Shown here piece after piece: positions 58,346-64,000 of a stretch of DNA of 64,000 nt. Position 1 is the first letter of the stretch, and each line of letters starts with the position of its first letter. The notes beneath the pieces were generated by a model. The model saw only the letters and a program-made list of their open reading frames with translations. It searched no databases and was not told where the DNA came from. The stretch comes from Enoplolaimus lenunculus (lineage: Eukaryota > Nematoda > Enoplea > Enoplida > Thoracostomopsidae): positions 1 through 64,000 of the forward strand of contig JASANG010001017.1 in assembly GCA_030248215.1 (NCBI GenBank), given 5' to 3'. Position numbers and translations under genes: made by a program.

Positions 58346-61222
58346 AAAGCACTTTGTTCTCAGGTACCTATGTCAGATTTTTTGATATTTTCGGAACCTG
58401 TAATATACGGTCAGCCGGTATTTGTTCAGGTGTTTAGAATAACTATCAAGAATTTAAAATGCGTTCTATGTGTCTCAGTAAATAAGTAAAAAAATTGGAG
58501 CTTATATATTATAATTCAAGAGAAATTGCTCCCCGTGCTTGACATATTGGTCATCTCGGTTTTGCGCAATCTTATTTTTGACGTCTAATTACAAACTGCC
58601 AGTGATGATTTGCATATCTTTGCTATACATGTACATTAAAGTGTTATTAGTCCCAGCAATATATCTTTTAATATTACACATTTAGCTAAACGGGTCCAAT
58701 CGCTGTCCATTTCGAAATAATTTGTCCATCCATAAAACAGTTTTTTAACTTTGCTTCTAAGTCATACTTAGTGTCATATAGCTCTGGCACAGTGTCAACA
58801 GCGTGACGTGAATGGCCCAGCTAAGTTATCAAATTGTCTGGCACGTAGATATGCTGAGTTGCACTCCTGCTTGTGAAATTTTAATGTTTTCAGCTATAAT
58901 AGAAATTTATTGGCAATATTTAGTTCTTTACGCATCAAACGCTGAAAAGACCCACACTGGCCTCTCGGTGCTCTTTGATTTTCTGTTCGAATTGACAAAT
59001 AAACGTTTTTATCACTTTAAATTTTTATTAAAATTCTAGCTATTTGAATTTCTCATAAAAATTTTCAAATAAGAAATTGACCTCAAATATGTTAAAGATT
59101 TATATTTAAAAATTCAGTTTGTTTTCTTTTCCAGACTGCTGACTTTGCAAGAGTTACTGCTTTTGAAGTGTACTTAACATATTTTCCATATATATTTCAT
59201 TTGTTAAGCTTCCTCAAGCCTGTAACGGCATGAATATACCATGCCCATGGTATTGCCTAGTTTTCCCGTAGCACTAGTGTTAATGTATTCGGAGTCGAAA
59301 GTTTATCTAAATGATTCCGAATTAAGTCGTTGGCCTTAAGCTCAATTGTATATTCGAGCTTTGAGTTCTGGACCTGTTCAGTTTGCGTAGTGCCATCTAT
59401 ATATTACTAAGCCGGATTCAAGTAAGACATATTTACCTGTCTCTCTGACTCCTTTTAGGGGCAGCTTCTTAACATTGCCACGTATTAAGTAGGGGCGAAA
59501 CATCTGACGAGCGATTTAATGAAGCCAGAGGTACAAGATCTGTACTAACAATGTATCTCCGGCGTTGATACTTATTATTTTGCAGCCTACCTCTTATATT
59601 TAAAACCACTTTTTTGGATTTTGTAATCTCCGCACACAACACTTAAAACTCTGCCAAATTTGTCTGGTGTAAAATACATGAACCACGACCAAACTTTCGA
59701 TTACTAATCAGCTCTGCGCGCGCTTGCTAAGCCATTTCAGTAGCAAAAAACGCGCGCTCGAAGCCAATAAGTTGGCGAACATTTAATACTTTTACCTCAC
59801 ACAAACCGTGAGTACCAACAAACGTTTTCCGGTTCCTACCATACATGGCCGTTTATCTTTTCGAACCATTTTACGCTCAGCGACATACATGTGCCATGAA
59901 AAACATTCCTATTTCGCCCTGGTTGTACTCTGTCTGTATATATATTTAAAATGGTGATTTCGCGAAGTTTTCGCCATACTCTTTGATTTCACTGTTCCAA
60001 TTGCTCGTTGAAGTTTTCAAATAAATCAAAGTTTACTTGTCTGTCGTTGTTTACTAATATATACACGTGTCCGCAGTAGCTCAAACTCTGGTTTAAATAT
60101 TAAGTTGGCCGTATACTATTGTATTTACGATTGACTCAAGTCTAAACTTTCTTGAAACGGTATAACTTTATGTACACAATTACTGGTTTAAACTTAGACA
60201 AATACTATTATCGACTTTATATCAATAAATGCTTTCAACTATGATAATATATATCTCATTGGCCGAGATGCAGAAAATATGACTAAATGCGATTTTAATT
60301 AAAGTCGATATTTTATTTACTAAAATCGGGTCTATAAATCTTTCAAACATATCAACTTTCAAACTGAACTCTTTTTCGGACTAAGGTTTGCCATTAATCT
60401 AAAATTAATTTCTGTCTTGTCTCTGCAACCCCGCTAATATATTATATAAGTGTTTTGAATGTATTGTATATTCGACTTATTACAACTCAAAATAAAAGTG
60501 AACAGCAAGAAAGAATCGGAGAAGCCAATTTTGTTGATTTGAAAGCAAATGTTATTAATCAGAGATTTACACCGAAATTAGCTGTTATTGGCACAAACGT
60601 ATATATATCGACTTCGAAATCGGTTTAACCGATGTTGAGTTTTATTGGCATGCTTTTAGGCGCATTTGTTAGCTAAAATTCATACGCAATCTATAAACAC
60701 TTTTGTATAATAATCATGTTAATTAAAACTCTTTAGTTTGGATAAATCTTTGTTTATCAATCGGATACACTATGATGACAACTGTACATATTTAACTTGG
60801 GAAAACTTGAAACAAAATATTCAGGCAGGGAAATTATTCGTTAGTGTAGATTAAACAAAAATATTATATTTTCGAATGCATAACAAGATATCCGGCGGAT
60901 ATCCTAGAAACATTAACGGATCTAGGTGGGACGACGAATGCATCCCCCAGCAGGCTCTGTCGTGACGAAAATTTTGCTAAACAAAAGGTTCGCCATTAAC
61001 TTGCAACGCATTTTCTTGCCAAGACAAAAATATACAGCTACGTCACAGCTCGAATTCAAAAACTGCGCTCATTCGGCTCAATTGGTCCATGTATACCGAA
61101 AAATACGCTAAAACGATCTTTAAAACACTAAATCTTTCGGAACACAAATTTCTTCTTTCCCATCGGAAAACAATGGATCCGCCACTACCAGCGGTGCAAG
61201 GTTTATACCATGGTTTTTAACT

Positions 61223-61262
61223 CTTTTTGAGACGGCCTGGAGGCCGTCTCTATTAAAAGTAG
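61223..61262 (+). repeat. GAGACGGCCTGG palindromic repeat with intact hairpin
   Basis: GACGGCCT-GG-AGGCCGTC forms a perfect 8-bp stem, then CTATTAAAAGTAG. A hairpin shortly before a CTRR-like end is typical of Helitron 3' termini, and a Helitron Rep fragment lies 1 kb to the right. The link is inferred. Confidence 0.45.
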
Positions 61263-62291
61263 TTGATGTTTCGGGGTGTAAATTTTACCAAATTTGCAAA
61301 ATGGAAAAAATGATAATTCCAGCGTTTTTAATTAAAGTTTTCGTTTTCTAGGGTAAATTGAAGTTGTAAAAAGTTTGTTTTCAACAATATGGAAAAAACA
61401 AAATTTTTTCGAGGGCTGGTTCAAAATTGACCCCCTTGAAAAAGCGTTATTTGCCCCCCCTGATTTTGAAAAACCTATTTTTGATCTTGCAACGGTAAAT
61501 TTTTCTTACGATTATCAAATTTGAGAAAAATTTGCATATTTGCCAAAGATTGATGTCGCCAAAAATCTGCTGTTGAAACTGGTATATTTTGATGTATTTC
61601 CGAGACACGAAACCGTAGTTTATAAAATTAACTTTATTCTATATGTAGAAATAAATTTGATTATTTTTAATTTGGTGGCGCCATGATATGAGTGAAAAGT
61701 TACACTTCAACTTGATGACAGATTCATGTTTCATAAAATTTTCGTAAATCAGCCGAAAGAAAAATTTGCATAACTTGTTAGTTTTGTGGCGGCACCGGAC
61801 AAATAAAAGTTAAGTTTCTAATAACAAAAACTCAGATTTTGTAAACCTTCTTAAATTATATCAAAGTCTAATTTGCATAGTTTAGGCATTTTTCGGCCGT
61901 CACTGTTAATCTAAATAGATTTGTTTCGATTTCAATAACAATTCGCGTATTGTGCTACCTTCCTAAAGTAGAGTTTTGTTGCATGTTTTTGAAAGTTTTA
62001 TTACAATTGTTAAATATTCTCGACAACTGGTTTATTTGGTAATCGAGCGATTGTGAAAGGTCGAAATTGTCCAAGTTGTACACAAAGTTTAACATTAACT
62101 GGACTGTTTGTTGAAGACGGCATTGTTTTGCAGATTTGTAGCAAATTGAACGAGGCTTTTGAAATTGAAAGGTCCTTGGTGTTAGGTGGAAAAAATATGA
62201 CTTGACTGGAATGATTTAAGCTAGGCCTGGGCATTTTACATGCTTAATTAAGCGGAATAATGAATTTTGTGAAATTGATGATCTAAAGACT

Positions 62292-63246
62292 AATCCGAGG
62301 TTAAAAGTAAAAGCATACAGTTCAACAAACAGTTTACGGTACAAAGACGTAGAATTTGTGTGCGGTTTGTTTTATCAGCAGATATATTTGAAGATAGTCT
62401 AATATTTATGAACAGTATGCGTGGATATTCGTCATATCTGCGAAAAACATTGATGGCGTTAATTGCAAAAGTAAACTTATTGGGGCCGCCGGTTTGGTTT
62501 CTTAGCTTATCTGCGGCAGATATGCACGATTTTTGGCCAGAACTGTACAGTAGTGAAGAGTTTGGTGGCGTAAAAATAGATAAAGCCCAATTTTTGAAAA
62601 AAATCCTGTTCTAGCTGCAAGACTGTTTTGGCGAAGGTGGCGTGGATTCCTCAAATTTATTTTAAAAGGCAACAAAAAGCCACTTGGTAAAATTACTGAT
62701 TATTTTGCAAGAGTAGAATTCCAGGGTCGCGGATCGCCCCATATTCATTTGTTCTTATGGGTTAAAAACGTACCAAAAGTCGAAGACGAAAAGACTTTTT
62801 GCAGTTGGATTGATCGATACATATTTACAACGTTGCCCGATAAATCTAGGGAGCCTGAGTTATACGAAATTGTATCAAAAGTTCAAGTTCATAAGCATAC
62901 TAAAGCTTGTTATCAAGGTAAACGAGTAAAAACCTGTAGATTTGATATGCCAAGAGAATTGTGCACTGATACTCGACTTCGAAACAAACTTGATCCCGGT
63001 AATCCCGCCAGAATTGTGATTACTAAGAGATTATGTGAAGGGGACAGGTGGCTGAATAACTACTATCCATATATTGCATTATCTTGGAAAGCCAATCATG
63101 ATATTCAAATTATTAGCAGTCACTATGGTTTGATGATATATGTGTGTGCATATTTATGCAACTCAGAACCAAGTGATTTTCAACCAGCAATAAAAGACGC
63201 GCTTAGCAGTGAAACCATCGGGGGACTGTCGATACCCAAAGGCTAG
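62292..63246 (+). pseudogene. Helitron Rep (Helitron_like_N / HUH endonuclease) fragment
   Basis: Rolling-circle DNA transposon protein. The first open part runs from about 62292 to 62612 and encodes VQRRR, RGYSSYLRKTLMALIAKV and GPPVWFLSLSAADMH, which is typical Helitron N-terminal sequence. After a frame change at the A-run near 62598, the next frame continues NPVLAARLFWRRW and GKITDYFARVEFQGRGSPHIHLFLWV, with HIH as the HUH metal-binding motif. The tail ends with the two-tyrosine region YVCAYLCNSEP (lysine after the second tyrosine missing) and stops at 63246. No helicase domain follows. This is a broken, truncated copy, and its termini are not certain. Confidence 0.88.
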
Positions 63247-63609
63247 AAGTTGAAACTATATGTTAGGCGCTGAGTTTGCGAAGCGATTAGAGGTGAGATA
63301 GAATAGCGAACTAGAAAGGCGATCGAGAAACGCAATGTGTTTAAAAACTACGACGGTTTCATTTGATCTTGTTATTGTAGGTATTCTCCACAAATGGGAG
63401 TAAGGAGACGGCTGATCCAGCCCTGTTAATGCGGCTGGTTTGTTTTATTGCATACTGTTGTTGTTAAACATATTTGAAGTAAAAGAAAGAAAGCAATTAG
63501 AAATATATTACTTCTATAATTGTTTTTACCCCGTCTCCATTGCCGCTTTTAGGGGCTGCTTGTTATTAATATGATACCTGGTGCTGATGAAGTGTCCTTT
63601 TTACAATAT
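63247..63609. other. Short gene-free stretch after the Helitron fragment
   Basis: AT-rich, with two GGAGACGG/CCGTCTCC inverse words (63408-63416 and 63530-63538) that could be Helitron-related ends. No gene seen. Confidence 0.4.
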
Positions 63610-63610
63610 T

Positions 63611-63641
63611 TATAAAAACCCGCGGTCGCTAAATCGTTCAG
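63611..63641 (+). promoter_or_regulatory. TATA box with well-spaced initiator
   Basis: TATAAAAA at 63611-63618 and TCAGAG with its A at 63640, a 29-base spacing equal to that of the promoter at 6858-6887. It points rightwards into the open frame at the window edge. Confidence 0.4.
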
Positions 63642-63709
63642 AGCCGTTCATTGTTTTTGATTTATACGCTATTATGGTCCTATTTCAGCCTCTTCACTGG
63701 TTTCCTTAG

Positions 63710-64000
63710 AAAATATTGTTCGAGACTTTACAAACCTTAAATAACGAAACTCGAATTCATTTGATCAATTCAGTTTTGGCACATGTTAATGATGAAAGCT
63801 TGTCCGAAAGCGACGTAAATAACACATGCAAAAATATTAACGAGTCACTCAGAAGTAGCTCAAAAGTACGTGGCGCATTTTTAACCGCAGATTTTGACTA
63901 TAGTACCCATTTTGCTTTCACTCTGGTCGTTAATATGGTGCCAAACATGGATCGTAGCAAAAAATGGATTGGGCGGCTTCAAAGCTGTACGTATACATAT
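63710..64000 (+). CDS. Unidentified open frame or exon running off the window
   Basis: A frame opens directly after a splice-acceptor-like TTTCCTTAG (63701-63709) and stays open for 97 codons to the last base. It encodes a soluble-looking segment (FETLQTLNNETRIHLINSVL...) with a hydrophobic HFAFTLVVNMVP patch. I recognise no family. It may be an internal exon or part of a mobile element. Neither the true start nor the end is visible. Confidence 0.35.

Larger units (their letters stand above)
57662..62290. other. Gene-free AT-rich stretch
   Basis: No gene or RNA recognised over 4.6 kb. It contains two related palindromic words (58307-58345 and 61223-61262) and scattered poly-C patches near 61430-61460. 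Confidence 0.5.

Overview
This window looks like AT-rich, intron-rich animal (metazoan) nuclear DNA. Two well conserved protein genes can be read exon by exon across canonical GT/AG introns, and most of the rest is transposon-derived repeat. Dispersed (GCCTAA)n motifs, the reverse of the nematode telomere unit TTAGGC, hint at a nematode; the dense introns would fit an early-branching one. That placement is an inference from weak evidence.

Layout. 1-2.7 kb: gene-free, with repeat fragments. 3.8-10.3 kb: a giant inverted repeat with two ~2.5 kb near-identical arms around a 1.4 kb loop. Each arm carries a diverged ~178-bp satellite-like array, and the loop carries a textbook TATA/initiator/CCAAT promoter with no obvious product. 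10.3-14.0 kb: mostly empty. 14.1-15.1 kb: an Arg/Ser-rich coding region (+). 15.1-19.9 kb: miniature transposons and a GTT-rich tract. 19.98-30.86 kb (+): a 12-exon LAMMER kinase (Doa/CLK family, 1113 aa as reconstructed). 32.68-49.93 kb (-): a 32-exon Elongator subunit 1 gene (ELP1, 1320 aa as reconstructed), convergent with the kinase. 50.5-57.7 kb: a cluster of inverted-repeat elements, including one with ~390-bp terminal repeats around damaged coding DNA and one 2.9 kb element with a perfect 24-bp terminal repeat that contains a 17-bp minisatellite. 57.7-62.2 kb: no gene seen. 62.3-63.2 kb: a Helitron Rep fragment. 63.6-64.0 kb: a TATA/initiator motif and an open frame running off the edge.

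How the genes relate. The kinase and the RS-rich product both point to splicing control, since LAMMER kinases phosphorylate RS domains. They lie about 5 kb apart on the same strand, but I found no splice phase that joins them. ELP1 acts in tRNA wobble-uridine modification and is only a neighbour. The introns of both genes hold many short transposons, some with exact target-site duplications. One appears to supply the last ~31 nt of an ELP1 exon and its splice donor. Exon boundaries were read by eye from splice motifs, frame continuity and remembered family sequences; no alignment was run.
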